The notes under the pieces are model-generated. The model was not told where the DNA came from. It was given only the letters and a program-made list of their open reading frames with translations, and did no database searches. DNA of 64,000 bases from Evansella clarkii. Lineage in GTDB: Bacteria; Bacillota; Bacilli; Bacillales; Salisediminibacteriaceae. Below, piece by piece: positions 10,767 to 21,008 of this stretch. A program made the translations under genes and the position numbers. Where the stretch lies: the NCBI RefSeq assembly GCF_002019695.1, contig NZ_KV917376.1:4350974-4414973 (forward strand). The letters are read 5' to 3'. Position 1 is the first letter of the stretch, and every line of letters starts with the position of its first letter.

Positions 10767-11929
10767 TCTGTCTCCACCTCATTGACGAGCTCTAAAAATA
10801 ACGCGGTTAGTTTTTCATCAGGTATGGCTCCCCCGGTCTGCCTGGAGTAAAACCTTCGGAACATCTCATCCACAGGAAGCTGCTTTGTTCCGCCTTCCAT
10901 CGCTTTTTCCTGCTCTTCCGGAAAGACAGGCCGGATTGTCAACAGACCAGGATATTCTTTTTTCATCTGATGAATCATTTCCATAGAAGGAGACTTGTCC
11001 ATATGGACTTCCAGCTCAATCCATGCATCAGCGTCTCTTTTTTCCTCCATCCATGTAAGAACCTCTTTTAACCCTTCGGTTGCTCTCCACCTTACAAGAG
11101 GTTTCCCAGCGCTTAAAAATATTTCTTCTGTCACAGCTTCCTCACCAGCATTGATATCCACGACGGTTACAGACTTGGCATAGCCTGCTTCTGAAAAACT
11201 AAGGGCAAGGGGAGAGCCGGAGTACCTGGCAGGCTTTATAGAGTGTTTTATATTCTGCGGACGATGCAGGTGCCCAAGAGCTGTATACTGAACATTTTCC
11301 GGCAGGCTGACCCCTCTTATTGTATAGGCTCCGCCTACTTCAATGGGCCGTTCTGATTCCGTGCTGCTTCCGCCGGCAACAAACAGATGGCTCATTGCCA
11401 CGTTTACTTCTTTATCTGTAAAGTCTTTCGTAAGCTCCTCAAAAATCTTTTGGATCCTCACATCATATGCATCTCTAAGCCCCTCTTCATCCCCTTCCTC
11501 CACGAAGCTTTCCTTGAGCCTTGATTCTGAAGGGTACGGAAGGGCTGCAATATTAAGAAACTGTTCCTGCCTTGGTACATAAATCCTCATTTTTTCTTCG
11601 GAAGGATAACCAAGCACAGAGATATTCTGTTTTTTGATGAGCGAACGTGCAGCCCCAAGCCTGTCAGGGTGATCGTGATTTCCCGCTATTACTGCAACAG
11701 GTATATCACCTCCTGCAGTCAGGCGGGCCATGGATTCATAAAACAATTCCTCCGATCTGGCAGGAGGGTTAACAGAATCAAAAACATCTCCTGCCATAAG
11801 TACGGCGTCTATATTTTCATCTTTCACGATCTGCTGAAGCTCTTCCAGAAATGCTTCATGCTCAGGGTGCCGGTCTCTTCCTTCCAGTGTCCTGCCGAGA
11901 TGCCAGTCGGCTGTATGCAGCAATCTCAT
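10763..11929 (-). CDS. sbcD: Exonuclease subunit SbcD (Mre11-like nuclease)
   Basis: This 388-aa calcineurin-type phosphoesterase is the nuclease partner of SbcC. Metal-binding motifs are in order: DWHLGRT (8-14), MAGDVFDS, AGNHDHPDR and ALGHLHRPQ. Ribosome binding site AAAGGGGAG lies inside the addA 3' end, and the ATG is 3 nt after the addA stop. Gene order addB-addA-sbcD-sbcC is the Bacillus arrangement. Confidence 0.96.
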   Translation of the reverse strand: MRLLHTADWHLGRTLEGRDRHPEHEAFLEELQQIVKDENIDAVLMAGDVFDSVNPPARSEELFYESMARLTAGGDIPVAVIAGNHDHPDRLGAARSLIKKQNISVLGYPSEEKMRIYVPRQEQFLNIAALPYPSESRLKESFVEEGDEEGLRDAYDVRIQKIFEELTKDFTDKEVNVAMSHLFVAGGSSTESERPIEVGGAYTIRGVSLPENVQYTALGHLHRPQNIKHSIKPARYSGSPLALSFSEAGYAKSVTVVDINAGEEAVTEEIFLSAGKPLVRWRATEGLKEVLTWMEEKRDADAWIELEVHMDKSPSMEMIHQMKKEYPGLLTIRPVFPEEQEKAMEGGTKQLPVDEMFRRFYSRQTGGAIPDEKLTALFLELVNEVETE

Positions 11930-11932
11930 TAC

Positions 11933-14900
11933 TTACTCCCCTTTTTTCATAGATATCGCTTTTCCGCTGTCAAAAAAGTAGAGGCAAACCTGGCTTACCT
12001 CTTCGCCCCAGATTTGTTCAAGGGCTTCTGAATAAAGCTTTACCTGTACTGCGTAGCGTTCTTTTAATACAGGCAGTGCTTCTTCAAAGCCGCCATTAAA
12101 CCGTCCTTCAATTTTGTCAGTTTTGTAATCTATCAGGACGAGCTTTCCATCTTTGTCCCGGAATACACAGTCAACAATCCCCTGGATCAGTATGTTATCA
12201 TCATGCTTCTGATCCCATCCGGAATATACTTTTGAAGCAGGCATCCCAAGATTAAATGGAATTTCTCTTTTCACCCATTCAGCCAGAAGCAGCTGTTGTC
12301 CCAGCTCAGTAGTAAAGAAACTGCTGATTTTTTCTGTATCAACAGACTCTGCCTGCTCCTTAGTCAGCAATTCATCCTCCACCATCATGAAAACCTTTTT
12401 TTCTACATCTTCCTGTGATGGCTGGCTGGCGAGAGAAATATGCTGCATAACTGCATGCATCACGGTTCCTTTTTCTGCAGGACTAAGTGTCTTCTTTTGA
12501 AGAAACTTTGGACGTGCCGCATATTCCGATTTAAATCCTTTTATAAGCGCAGTGTCTGTGTACTCATCCGCTGCTTCCCGTTTCACCTCACTCACCGTCT
12601 GTTTCGAGCGGTGAACAGAAGAATCCAGGTAGCCATACTGCCATTCCAGTCGTTTATTAACAAGTTCCCTTTTTTCCGATTCAGCAGGGACTGGCATCTG
12701 TTTTTTCAGGTACCATTCCATGCTGCTTTCTTCATCTGGCATTTCTTCCGCTGTTTTCTGGAAATCTTCCTGTTCAATGATCTGTACAGCCCACTTTGAA
12801 GCGTCACTGTATATTTCTGAGCCTGAAGCAGCCGGTTCCCCGACTTCTCCAGCTAAAATCTCCCGGGCCGAGCGGTGCCGTAATACTGCAGGCCCTACCC
12901 AGTCAAGGTATGAGCTGCCTTTCTGCCTGTCCACAGCTGGCAGCAGCCATTCCGGTTCAGGAAGAAACTCCTTCCATTTCTCCAGGGACTTTTCCGCTTC
13001 GTTAACCGTTCCTACAAGGTAAAGTTTTTCCTTTGCTCTAGTTAGCGCTACATACAACACACGCATTTCCTCAGCGAGGCTTTCCAGATGCATCCTTTTT
13101 TTGATCGCCAGCTGCGGCAGGGTTGGATAAGAAACCCTTAGTTCAGGATCAATAAATTTTGACCCGAAACCTAAATCTTTATGAAGAAGATAAGGAGAAT
13201 GCAAATCTCTCATGTTAAACTTTTTATTCATTCCTGCAACAAAAACAACCGGAAACTCCAGCCCTTTACTTTTATGGATCGTCATGATTCTGACGACATC
13301 TTCCTGCTCTCCAAGGGCTCTGGCTGCTCCCAGGTCGTCGCCCCTGTCCTGCATCCGTTCAATAAATCTCAGAAAGCGGAACAGCCCCCTGAACGATGTG
13401 GACTCGTAAGCTCGCGCTCTGTCATAGAGCGCCCGCAGATTCGCCTGGCGCTGTTTTCCACCAGGCATCCCGCCGACATAGCTGAAATAGCCTGTTTCCC
13501 TGTAGAGCTCCCAGATTAAATCAGAGAGTGCGCCGGATCGCGCCTTTGTCCGCCAGCTCTCGAGCCTGTCCAGAAAATGAGACGCTTTGTCCCTTATGTT
13601 AAGATCCGGGGATTCGGAAGCAGTCGTCTTCAGTGCTTCATAATAAGACTTACCCTTTTCCATAATCCTGATATGGGCAAGTTCCCTGTCATCAAAATTA
13701 TACATAGGTGACCTGAGTACAGAAGCAAGAGGAATGTCCTGATACGGATTGTCGATCACTTTCAGAAGGGACATCATCACCTGTACTTCCACAGCTTCAA
13801 AATAACCGGTGGATAAATCAGCATACACTGGTATGCCTTCTTTTTTACATTCGTCCATCATCGTTGCCGCCCAGGGCATTGATCTCATTAAGATCACGAT
13901 ATCTCTGTAAGTTACAGGTCGTGTGCGCTTCAAGTTTTTATCATATACCGGGTACTGGGACTGGATAAGCTGCTTTATTTTATCAATAATAAAACGTGTT
14001 TCCATCTGGGAAGTCTCCAGATCCTCCTCCAGTTCCGTCTGTTCATCCCCTGGTTCTTTCATTTTGAGCGGAGTACCTTTATTAATAATCGCGAGTTCCG
14101 TTTCCAGACCGTCCTGGTCCGGATAATCCATGTTTCCGTGCCGCAGTTCCGCATCATCGTCATAGGAAATTTCACCAACAGCTTCGTCCATTATCTGGCG
14201 GAATACATAGTTTGTCGCATCAAGAATTTCGCAGCGGCTCCGGAAGTTTTTTGCAAGATCAATTCGCCACCCGTCGCTTTCCCCTTCTTTTTGATACGTC
14301 TTATATTTATTTAAAAACAAAGAAGGCTCTGCAAGGCGGAAACGATATATACTCTGCTTTACATCTCCTACCATAAACCGGTTTTTGCCGGTGGACAGCA
14401 AAGAGAGAATTGTTTCCTGCACAAAGTTTGTATCCTGATATTCGTCTGTAAGCACTTCCTCAAAATGTTCCTGAAATTCCACTGCCGTCCTCGTGGGTTC
14501 CCATGACCCTTTTTCAGCCGCTTTTTTCCCAAGTACTTCAAGACAAAGATGCTCAAGGTCATTGAAGTCCAGCAGCGCTTTTTCTTTTTTAGCTGATGCA
14601 TATCTTCTGCCAAACTCTTTTACGAGCCTCACGAGTGTGGCAACAGACGGCGCCATCGCTTTAAGCTCGTCCACCATCGTATCCGGTGATTTAAGGAATA
14701 AATCCTGTTTTACTGCCTCCACCTGTTTTTTCGCCTGGTCTCTGAGCCCTTTCACTCTTTCCTTTAACACTTCATCTACTTCGTCTTTTTTTGAGATGGA
14801 CTTCAGACGCCCGAACCCGCCTCGCTGAAAAGCATAATAGACATCCTCCCAGTTAGCGGCGTGGACAATTTGTTCCACATACCCCTTATCCTCTGTAAGA

Positions 14901-15676
14901 TTCTCCATATATTTAGCAGGTCCATCGGCCAGAGAAGCAAGCTCGATCCCTTTATTAATCCAGGACAGGGCCCCTGACAGTTGAAGCTTTACATCCTCCA
15001 GCAGTTCTTTTGTCCATGGCAGGTCATCTATCGTTTCAGCGTCTTCCAGGTCATAAATCCGTACCATTTCATCAAGCCACTCTCCAGGGTCCGGGTGGGA
15101 CCTGGAAAAATCATACAGCCTCCTTACAAGTGACCGGAGTGCATCGTCACTTCGGTCACCGCTGTATCTGTCCACCACATTATAAAACTCGGTGTTGTCT
15201 TCTTTTCCGTACTCTTCCTCAAATAGCTCGTCAATAATTTCTTCTCTGATGAGCTCTCCTTCCGCATCATCCACAATACGGAAGTTAGGGTCTGTTTCCA
15301 CTTCATAATAATGCTGGCGAATCACCTTCATACAGAAGGAATGAAGGGTCGATATATTAGCTCTGTTAAGAAGGGACAGCTGGCGCCTCAAGTGAAGGGA
15401 AGCGGGATTTTTCTTCAGTTCCTTCTCAAGAGCTTCCCCGATCCGGCTTCTCATCTCAGCAGCTGCAGCATTTGTGAACGTAACGATAAGCATCCTGTCC
15501 ACGTCCACAGGATTGTCCACGCTGATGACTTTGCGGATGATTCTTTCCACAAGTACCGCCGTTTTACCGCTCCCTGCCGCTGCCGCGACAAGGATGTTGT
15601 TTCCCCTTGCATCAATCGCTTTCCACTGGTCATCTGTCCAGGTGACATCTGCCGGCTTAGGACTTACCTTCATCAT
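11933..15676 (-). CDS. addA: ATP-dependent helicase/nuclease subunit A
   Basis: AddA is the UvrD-like 3'-5' helicase and RecB-type nuclease of the AddAB double-strand-break resection enzyme. Visible motifs are Q-motif TWTDDQWKAI, Walker A AAAAGSGKTAVL, TDEYQDTN, MVGDVKQSIYRFR and EEMRVLYVALTRAKEKLYL. The C-terminal nuclease motifs are GIVDCVF and LVLIDYKTDK. The open frame extends upstream to 15808 inside addB. The ATG pair at 15676/15673 sits 5-8 nt behind GGAGGGG, giving MMKVSPKPADVTWTDDQW, the normal AddA start, about 1247 aa. It overlaps the addB 3' end by 20 nt. Confidence 0.95.
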   Translation of the reverse strand: MMKVSPKPADVTWTDDQWKAIDARGNNILVAAAAGSGKTAVLVERIIRKVISVDNPVDVDRMLIVTFTNAAAAEMRSRIGEALEKELKKNPASLHLRRQLSLLNRANISTLHSFCMKVIRQHYYEVETDPNFRIVDDAEGELIREEIIDELFEEEYGKEDNTEFYNVVDRYSGDRSDDALRSLVRRLYDFSRSHPDPGEWLDEMVRIYDLEDAETIDDLPWTKELLEDVKLQLSGALSWINKGIELASLADGPAKYMENLTEDKGYVEQIVHAANWEDVYYAFQRGGFGRLKSISKKDEVDEVLKERVKGLRDQAKKQVEAVKQDLFLKSPDTMVDELKAMAPSVATLVRLVKEFGRRYASAKKEKALLDFNDLEHLCLEVLGKKAAEKGSWEPTRTAVEFQEHFEEVLTDEYQDTNFVQETILSLLSTGKNRFMVGDVKQSIYRFRLAEPSLFLNKYKTYQKEGESDGWRIDLAKNFRSRCEILDATNYVFRQIMDEAVGEISYDDDAELRHGNMDYPDQDGLETELAIINKGTPLKMKEPGDEQTELEEDLETSQMETRFIIDKIKQLIQSQYPVYDKNLKRTRPVTYRDIVILMRSMPWAATMMDECKKEGIPVYADLSTGYFEAVEVQVMMSLLKVIDNPYQDIPLASVLRSPMYNFDDRELAHIRIMEKGKSYYEALKTTASESPDLNIRDKASHFLDRLESWRTKARSGALSDLIWELYRETGYFSYVGGMPGGKQRQANLRALYDRARAYESTSFRGLFRFLRFIERMQDRGDDLGAARALGEQEDVVRIMTIHKSKGLEFPVVFVAGMNKKFNMRDLHSPYLLHKDLGFGSKFIDPELRVSYPTLPQLAIKKRMHLESLAEEMRVLYVALTRAKEKLYLVGTVNEAEKSLEKWKEFLPEPEWLLPAVDRQKGSSYLDWVGPAVLRHRSAREILAGEVGEPAASGSEIYSDASKWAVQIIEQEDFQKTAEEMPDEESSMEWYLKKQMPVPAESEKRELVNKRLEWQYGYLDSSVHRSKQTVSEVKREAADEYTDTALIKGFKSEYAARPKFLQKKTLSPAEKGTVMHAVMQHISLASQPSQEDVEKKVFMMVEDELLTKEQAESVDTEKISSFFTTELGQQLLLAEWVKREIPFNLGMPASKVYSGWDQKHDDNILIQGIVDCVFRDKDGKLVLIDYKTDKIEGRFNGGFEEALPVLKERYAVQVKLYSEALEQIWGEEVSQVCLYFFDSGKAISMKKGE

Positions 15677-18600
15677 TTTCCCCTCCTTCTCTGCGCATCT
15701 TTTCAAGTATTTCATCTGTTTCCATCTTTGGAAGCCTGCGGAATTCATTCGTTTCGATAGACGGATCAAACTGGCACAATGAACGATACGAACAGAAGGT
15801 GCAGGCATTTTTCTGTTTTTCCTTTACCGGGGTAATATCTATTACTCCGTCAGTTATAGACCTTCCTATTTCCGCAACTTTATTTCTCAAATAATTTCTC
15901 AACGCAGAATAATCGTTCTCAGAAATTACCGAAGAACCTGCGTAAAATTCCCCATTCTTTTTCAGGCCGGCAGGGATGATTTTCGATCTTCCTCCACTGT
16001 CTCCTATCTCATAGTCCATCATCCTGACTATCTCCGGATCAGCGGAGAGAAGCCCCTTCATTTTAAATTCTTTAAACAGCGCTTCCTCGATCTGATCGGC
16101 AGTCAGGCTTTCGTTCGACTGGACGAGGGGGTTATGCACGTGAAAATAAAGAACACCTGCAGGACTTGCTTCAGCGCCAAGCCATTGTTCTGAGAAGCTG
16201 ACAATCACATCAAGATAGATAAGCATTTGTAACGCAAGTCCGTAATAAACATCCGTAAGCCGGATATCTTTTTTACTGGATTTATAATCTATCACTCTGA
16301 GAAGGAGGCCCTTGGAACTGTCCTGGGATTTATCTACACGGTCGATCCTTCCTACCAGTTCCATCGTACAGCCATTCCCTAAATTAAACGTTAATGGGGG
16401 CAGCTCCTGGCCTGGCCCGAATGCAACTTCAAGGCCTATCGGTGAAAACCCGGATGCTCTGGACTGTTCCGCAAGAACTGCGGAAGCTCTCGCTACAACT
16501 TCCTCAAGTTTTTGTTTAATATAATTATACTTGTTGGAACTGAGCAGAATCTCACGCTGTATTTTCGGAGCAAGCTCAGCGACGATTCGTTTAGCAAGTT
16601 TTTTGGACTCGCCTTTCGTTAAATTAGAAAAATCCCGCCCCTGTTTTCTGAGAAAGTCTGCCATTTCTTTTAAAGCTGCGTGGAAAAGCGTCCCAACATC
16701 AGGAGCTTCCAGTTTGTATGTTTCTCTGTCTCTCAGCTTCAGGCCGTAATTAACAAACTGGGCGTAAGGACACTGCTGATGCTGTTCCATTCTTGAAACG
16801 CTTGTAAGGATATGGGTTCCGTATAGTTCCTGGCTTGTTTCTTTTGGGAGCTGTTTCGCTTCATTTTTATAATAAAGGCTTTCGATCACCTGGTTTAACG
16901 GTCTTTCCCAATCATTCTTTTCTGCATACCAGTTATACACATCCCACCAGAATTCAGGGACAGGGTAGCCTTTTTTCCAAGACTGAAGCTGATAGCTTAA
17001 ATACGATAACGTCCGCACCGGACTGCTGATAAAATGAAGCTGTTCTTTTTCTGTCATATCCGTAGGTTCATGAAGCCACAGCTTTTCCTCCAGTTTCGGG
17101 AAAGTGTCTGTGAGCCTCCTTAAGATGATGGAAGGCTGCATGCTCTTCCCCTCTGTATCTGCAAGTGGATAAGTAAAGTACAGGCATTCCGATGGAGTGG
17201 ACTGGGCCAGATAAATTAAAAAAGATTCGTTCAGAAGCTGGCTTGTATTGCCTGGAGCAAGGTTCATCCCTTCGCTCTGGAGAAATTCCCGCTCGTCTTC
17301 AGCAATTATCCCTCCTTCTTCAGGTTTCGCCGGAATGACACCCTCGTTCACACCCATAATAAACGCACAACGGACATTGGAAACACGTGAACGGGACATA
17401 TCCGCCACGATCACCTGGTCGATGGCTGGAGGTATAATGGAAAACTCCATACTTTCGAGGCCAGTATCAAGCATATTCCGGAATAAATCGAAGGATACTT
17501 TTTCCTCCCCGGCCATTTCCACCATTTGATCAAGAAGATCGATCACTGCCGACCAGACCTGGTCATGTTCCCGCGCACTCTGCAGATCGTTCGATTCGGT
17601 AGCTTTATCCCTCATCCGCTCCAGTTTTTCAGGTATGTTATTTTCGTCCAGAAATTTGTACAGCACTTCGCATCTTTCCTGAATTGATTTCGCCCGCTTC
17701 ATCCTTTTTTCCAGGACGATAAGCGGGGCGGTAAGCTGTTCTCTCAGCAGATTAATCTCCTGCTCAAATCCATTCTCCGCCTCTGTTTTACCCCTGTCAT
17801 CCTCTGCAGTAGTCCGTATCCTCCTGTATGTCCATGGCTCCTTGCTGTACCATCGCGAACCCTGGATGCCATAGGAAAGAACATAATTTTCAAGCTGGTC
17901 AACCCTCTCTCTCATACTGGAAGTATCTTCTTCGGCAGAATAAAGAAGGTCTGTTTTCAGGCAGCGGAAGACCGCTTCATATCGCCAGTGCCCATGAATG
18001 ATATCAAGTGAGGAACGAATAAATTCAATGACCGGATGATTGAGCATTGATCTTTTTTTATCCATGAACAAAGGTATCTCATAGTCTTCGAATATCGTTT
18101 CCAGTAGGTCCATATAATCGTTCATATTTCTGAGAAGGATAACGATGTCATTGTAACGGTATGATTTATCCCTGACGAGCTGGAGAATTTCCCTGGCAAC
18201 ACCCTCGACCTCGCTCCGCTGGTTTACTGCGGCAATTAAGTGGATCCCTTCACTGTCTTCTCTTTGCACAGGAGGACGAACCTCATTATATTTTTCAAGG
18301 TGAGCAAGCGCTGGAGTTTTAAAGCGTTTTGTTTCGAAGAACATTACTGGTTCGTTAATCTCAGTATCATTTGCTTTACAGATTTGTTTAATCACCTGGC
18401 TGCTTCCTGCTGTTTCGAAAAATAAATCAAGCTCGTTCAGTATCTCTCCGGACTCATAATTCCTGTCCAGCGTAAGGGCGGTAACCACTCCCCTGCTATG
18501 GATAATAAGCTGTTCAAAAACCTTCAGCTCCAGAGGTGTGAAACTATGAAAACCGTCAATATAAATTTCGGCTTCACGAATGTATTCTGATTTATGGATT

Positions 18601-19181
18601 TGCTCAGCAAGGAGGCTTAAATAGTCCTCTGAACCAAGATATTTGCCGGCCAGTTCCTGTTCAAGCATACTGAAAATAATATGCATGTCATGAAGTTTCT
18701 CTTCCAGGACAAATTCCTGTGGGCGTTTGTTTTCTTTGCTTTTCAGATGCTCGTAATTTTCATTCAGTGTTTCAAGGGAAATATCATACTTTTTCAGCTC
18801 GGAAAGCATTTGTTCGAGCTGGTCGATAAAACCGTTCGTATCAGTAGCTTTAGAGAATACCCTGAAGCTTTCTTTTTTTCTTTCAATAATTTTCCGCAGC
18901 AGCATATGTATTCCGGTCCGCTCGATAAAATACCGTGATATGCCGCCTGTTTCCTGTAAAACTCTCAGTGCAAGCCGGGAAAAACTAAGAACCTGCGCCC
19001 TTGTCATTCCTTTTTGCTTCGTATTAACAAGTGCCATTTCAGACTGGAAAGTCATTTGTTCAGGCACGATATATATAATTGGCCTGCCTGTTGGCTCTGA
19101 GATTGATTTTTCACAGATTTCATTAATAATCGCTGTTGTTTTCCCAGTGCCCGCACGGCCCAGATATAACGTCACTGACAT
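15657..19181 (-). CDS. addB: ATP-dependent helicase/nuclease subunit B
   Basis: AddB is the Chi-recognising and nuclease partner of AddA. It starts MSVTLYLGRAGTGKTT with a Walker A motif. Its C-terminus has nuclease motifs (VGRIDRVD, VIDYKSSKKD) and the iron-sulfur cysteines: one in MEQHQQCPYAQ and three in CTFCSYRSLC, the AddB 4Fe-4S pattern. The ATG at 19181 is preferred over an upstream in-frame codon at 19202 because GAGGTGAT lies 7 nt before it. It is the first gene of the operon. Confidence 0.95.
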   Translation of the reverse strand: MSVTLYLGRAGTGKTTAIINEICEKSISEPTGRPIIYIVPEQMTFQSEMALVNTKQKGMTRAQVLSFSRLALRVLQETGGISRYFIERTGIHMLLRKIIERKKESFRVFSKATDTNGFIDQLEQMLSELKKYDISLETLNENYEHLKSKENKRPQEFVLEEKLHDMHIIFSMLEQELAGKYLGSEDYLSLLAEQIHKSEYIREAEIYIDGFHSFTPLELKVFEQLIIHSRGVVTALTLDRNYESGEILNELDLFFETAGSSQVIKQICKANDTEINEPVMFFETKRFKTPALAHLEKYNEVRPPVQREDSEGIHLIAAVNQRSEVEGVAREILQLVRDKSYRYNDIVILLRNMNDYMDLLETIFEDYEIPLFMDKKRSMLNHPVIEFIRSSLDIIHGHWRYEAVFRCLKTDLLYSAEEDTSSMRERVDQLENYVLSYGIQGSRWYSKEPWTYRRIRTTAEDDRGKTEAENGFEQEINLLREQLTAPLIVLEKRMKRAKSIQERCEVLYKFLDENNIPEKLERMRDKATESNDLQSAREHDQVWSAVIDLLDQMVEMAGEEKVSFDLFRNMLDTGLESMEFSIIPPAIDQVIVADMSRSRVSNVRCAFIMGVNEGVIPAKPEEGGIIAEDEREFLQSEGMNLAPGNTSQLLNESFLIYLAQSTPSECLYFTYPLADTEGKSMQPSIILRRLTDTFPKLEEKLWLHEPTDMTEKEQLHFISSPVRTLSYLSYQLQSWKKGYPVPEFWWDVYNWYAEKNDWERPLNQVIESLYYKNEAKQLPKETSQELYGTHILTSVSRMEQHQQCPYAQFVNYGLKLRDRETYKLEAPDVGTLFHAALKEMADFLRKQGRDFSNLTKGESKKLAKRIVAELAPKIQREILLSSNKYNYIKQKLEEVVARASAVLAEQSRASGFSPIGLEVAFGPGQELPPLTFNLGNGCTMELVGRIDRVDKSQDSSKGLLLRVIDYKSSKKDIRLTDVYYGLALQMLIYLDVIVSFSEQWLGAEASPAGVLYFHVHNPLVQSNESLTADQIEEALFKEFKMKGLLSADPEIVRMMDYEIGDSGGRSKIIPAGLKKNGEFYAGSSVISENDYSALRNYLRNKVAEIGRSITDGVIDITPVKEKQKNACTFCSYRSLCQFDPSIETNEFRRLPKMETDEILEKMRREGGENDEGKS

Positions 19182-19486
19182 ATTAATCACCTCTTCCGTC
19201 AACTTGGCCGGTAAGTCCAGCGGCCTCCTGGTTTATATGTCTGTATTCTATTTTAAAGTAAAAATTGTGCTGATTAAATAAGCAAAGACAGAAATAAGAG
19301 AACAAATGTTTCCAGTTCCTATTATAACTTATTTTACTTTAGAGATGTAGTTTAAGAGAATGGTATACTTTTAGTAGAAAAGAGCCTTATATTAACAAAA
19401 CACAGGTTAACAGTCCTTCTTGAAGTTGCCGGCAAATACGATGATTAACATAACAGATGAAGTAATATGGAACCAGGTGATAAATT
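19182..19486. other. Divergent intergenic region between addB and the ArAE exporter gene
   Basis: An AT-rich region of about 300 bp must contain the leftward recombination-operon promoter and the rightward exporter promoter. No convincing -35/-10 pair or structured leader stands out. Confidence 0.4.
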
Positions 19487-20506
19487 ATGCTGCTCCTTAA
19501 GAACTTTACAAACAAATGGATTGGGCACCGGGTGCTGAAAACCGGAGTGGCGGTTTTCCTCACGGCCGCTGTTTGCAATGCACTCGGGTTTCCAGCTGTA
19601 TTTGCAGTTATTACAGCAATTGTTACACTCGAGCCCACCGCTTCCGATTCTATAAAAAAGGGGCTGGTCCGTTTTCCTGCCTCAGCGATCGGGGCAGCGC
19701 TGGCCGTCTTTTTTGTATCTGTGCTCGGCCCTTCGCCGCTGACATTTGCCCTGGCGGCAACACTTACTATCTATATTTGCCAGAAACTTCGCCTGGAACA
19801 AGGAACACTCGTAGCTGCACTTACCTCAGTTGCGATGATACCAGACGTGCATGACCATTTTTTTCTTGCATTTCTCACGAGGCTGGGTACAACAACGATT
19901 GGCCTTACTGTATCTACACTGATAAATCTTCTGCTTCTTCCTCCGGATTATACTGGGACTGCCTCAGAAAGGATGAAGATTCATAAACGGGATCTTGCCG
20001 ATTTGCTAACAAAAACAGTAAATCAATTTATTGACGAAGAACACTTTCAGCACAGCGAATCACATAAGAAAGACTACAGTAAATTAAGAAAAAATATTGA
20101 CAGGTCAGAAGAACTGATTATTTTTCAGAAAAAAGAGTGGAAGTACCACCGTTTTCGTTACAGTGATTACCGGAATCTCGCAGATCTGGAAAAACAGCTC
20201 CATATTCTGCAGAGGGCTGTTCTCCACCTTGGGAATCTCCAGTATGTACATGTGGATGCTAAAGCTGGTTTTAACGATTATGAAAAAAAGTTATTGAGTA
20301 AATCAGCTGGTTACATGGCTTATTATTTCGGAAATCTGGAAGGAGACTTTTCAGATAGCTACTATCATACTATTAATGAGGTCGATCAATATTTGAAATA
20401 TGACTTTACTGCAGGGCAGAAAAAAAGCGGGGACTATTTCCATCACTTCCATGCCAAAACTGTCATATTCTATGAACTGCTTTCCATCCATGATACGCTC
20501 GAATAA
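19487..20506 (+). CDS. Aromatic acid exporter family protein (YqjA-like)
   Basis: The 339-aa protein has an N-terminal membrane half of four to five hydrophobic segments (about residues 15-150), including the family block VFAVITAIVTLEPTASDSIKKG. A soluble C-terminal domain of about 180 residues is rich in charged and aromatic residues. This matches the ArAE_1/FUSC type of which B. subtilis YqjA is a member. Transport of aromatic carboxylates is assumed from family, not shown. Ribosome binding site CCAGGTGAT precedes the ATG. The gene is monocistronic and divergent from addB. Confidence 0.85.
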   Translation: MLLLKNFTNKWIGHRVLKTGVAVFLTAAVCNALGFPAVFAVITAIVTLEPTASDSIKKGLVRFPASAIGAALAVFFVSVLGPSPLTFALAATLTIYICQKLRLEQGTLVAALTSVAMIPDVHDHFFLAFLTRLGTTTIGLTVSTLINLLLLPPDYTGTASERMKIHKRDLADLLTKTVNQFIDEEHFQHSESHKKDYSKLRKNIDRSEELIIFQKKEWKYHRFRYSDYRNLADLEKQLHILQRAVLHLGNLQYVHVDAKAGFNDYEKKLLSKSAGYMAYYFGNLEGDFSDSYYHTINEVDQYLKYDFTAGQKKSGDYFHHFHAKTVIFYELLSIHDTLE

Positions 20507-20589
20507 TTACATCAGCAACACAGCAAAAATTTAAAAAGAAAAGGAAATTGGGCCCGGGACGGGGAAATTTAACTTATTATACATTTGAG

Positions 20590-20953
20590 TGATTTCATAT
20601 ATAGACTTTGCATAAAAAAGTCGGAAACATTATGTTTCGATTGCAGCGTAAGACGGCGACTGTCTCTTCCTTTGCTCCTGCGGTTACTCGTCGCAAAAGA
20701 GACCTGCTCCTGCGGTTACTCGTCGCAAAAAGAGTTTTGCCAGCTTAGCTCCGTAGAATATCCGTCGAGACAACTTGAGGCATTTGCGGTGAAGAAGATG
20801 CTCGTTCCTGCGGGAAAAGCATGAGAAGCTGAAAATCCATTTTTGACGGTGTTCAGCCGTCAAAAATTAGTTGAAGCCGTGCCCGCAGAACGCGTCCGTC
20901 TGTAGCGCAAATTGAACAACAAAGTAACATTTTAAGATAATGTTTGTATTAAT
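20590..20953 (+). repeat. MITE-like element, copy A
   Basis: About 350 bp match 34358-34697 almost throughout, including ATTTCATATATAGAC at the left and TTAAGATAA...TTAATGA at the right. Inside lie imperfect inverted repeats (TTCGATTGCAGCG...AGACGG versus CCGTCTG...GCGCAAATTGAA). This copy has an extra 32-bp tandem duplication of TGCTCCTGCGGTTACTCG (20673 and 20705). The frames across it are not genes. The matching sequence runs to about 20985, past the first ATG of the next open frame. Confidence 0.75.
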
Positions 20954-21008
20954 GATGAAAATCTTGAATTATGAAATTGATTCATTTAATGAAGGGACAG
21001 TGGAGCTG

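Noticed and set aside
11933-15808. Longer AddA starting at 15808
   Set aside because: The first 44 residues lie within addB and do not resemble AddA; the ATG pair at 15676/15673 has a clear ribosome binding site and the normal N-terminus.
20585-20824. 79-codon frame through the first MITE-like repeat
   Set aside because: It lies inside the repeated element, has no ribosome binding site, and its counterpart at 34401-34661 differs in length and frame content. It is a by-product of the repeat.
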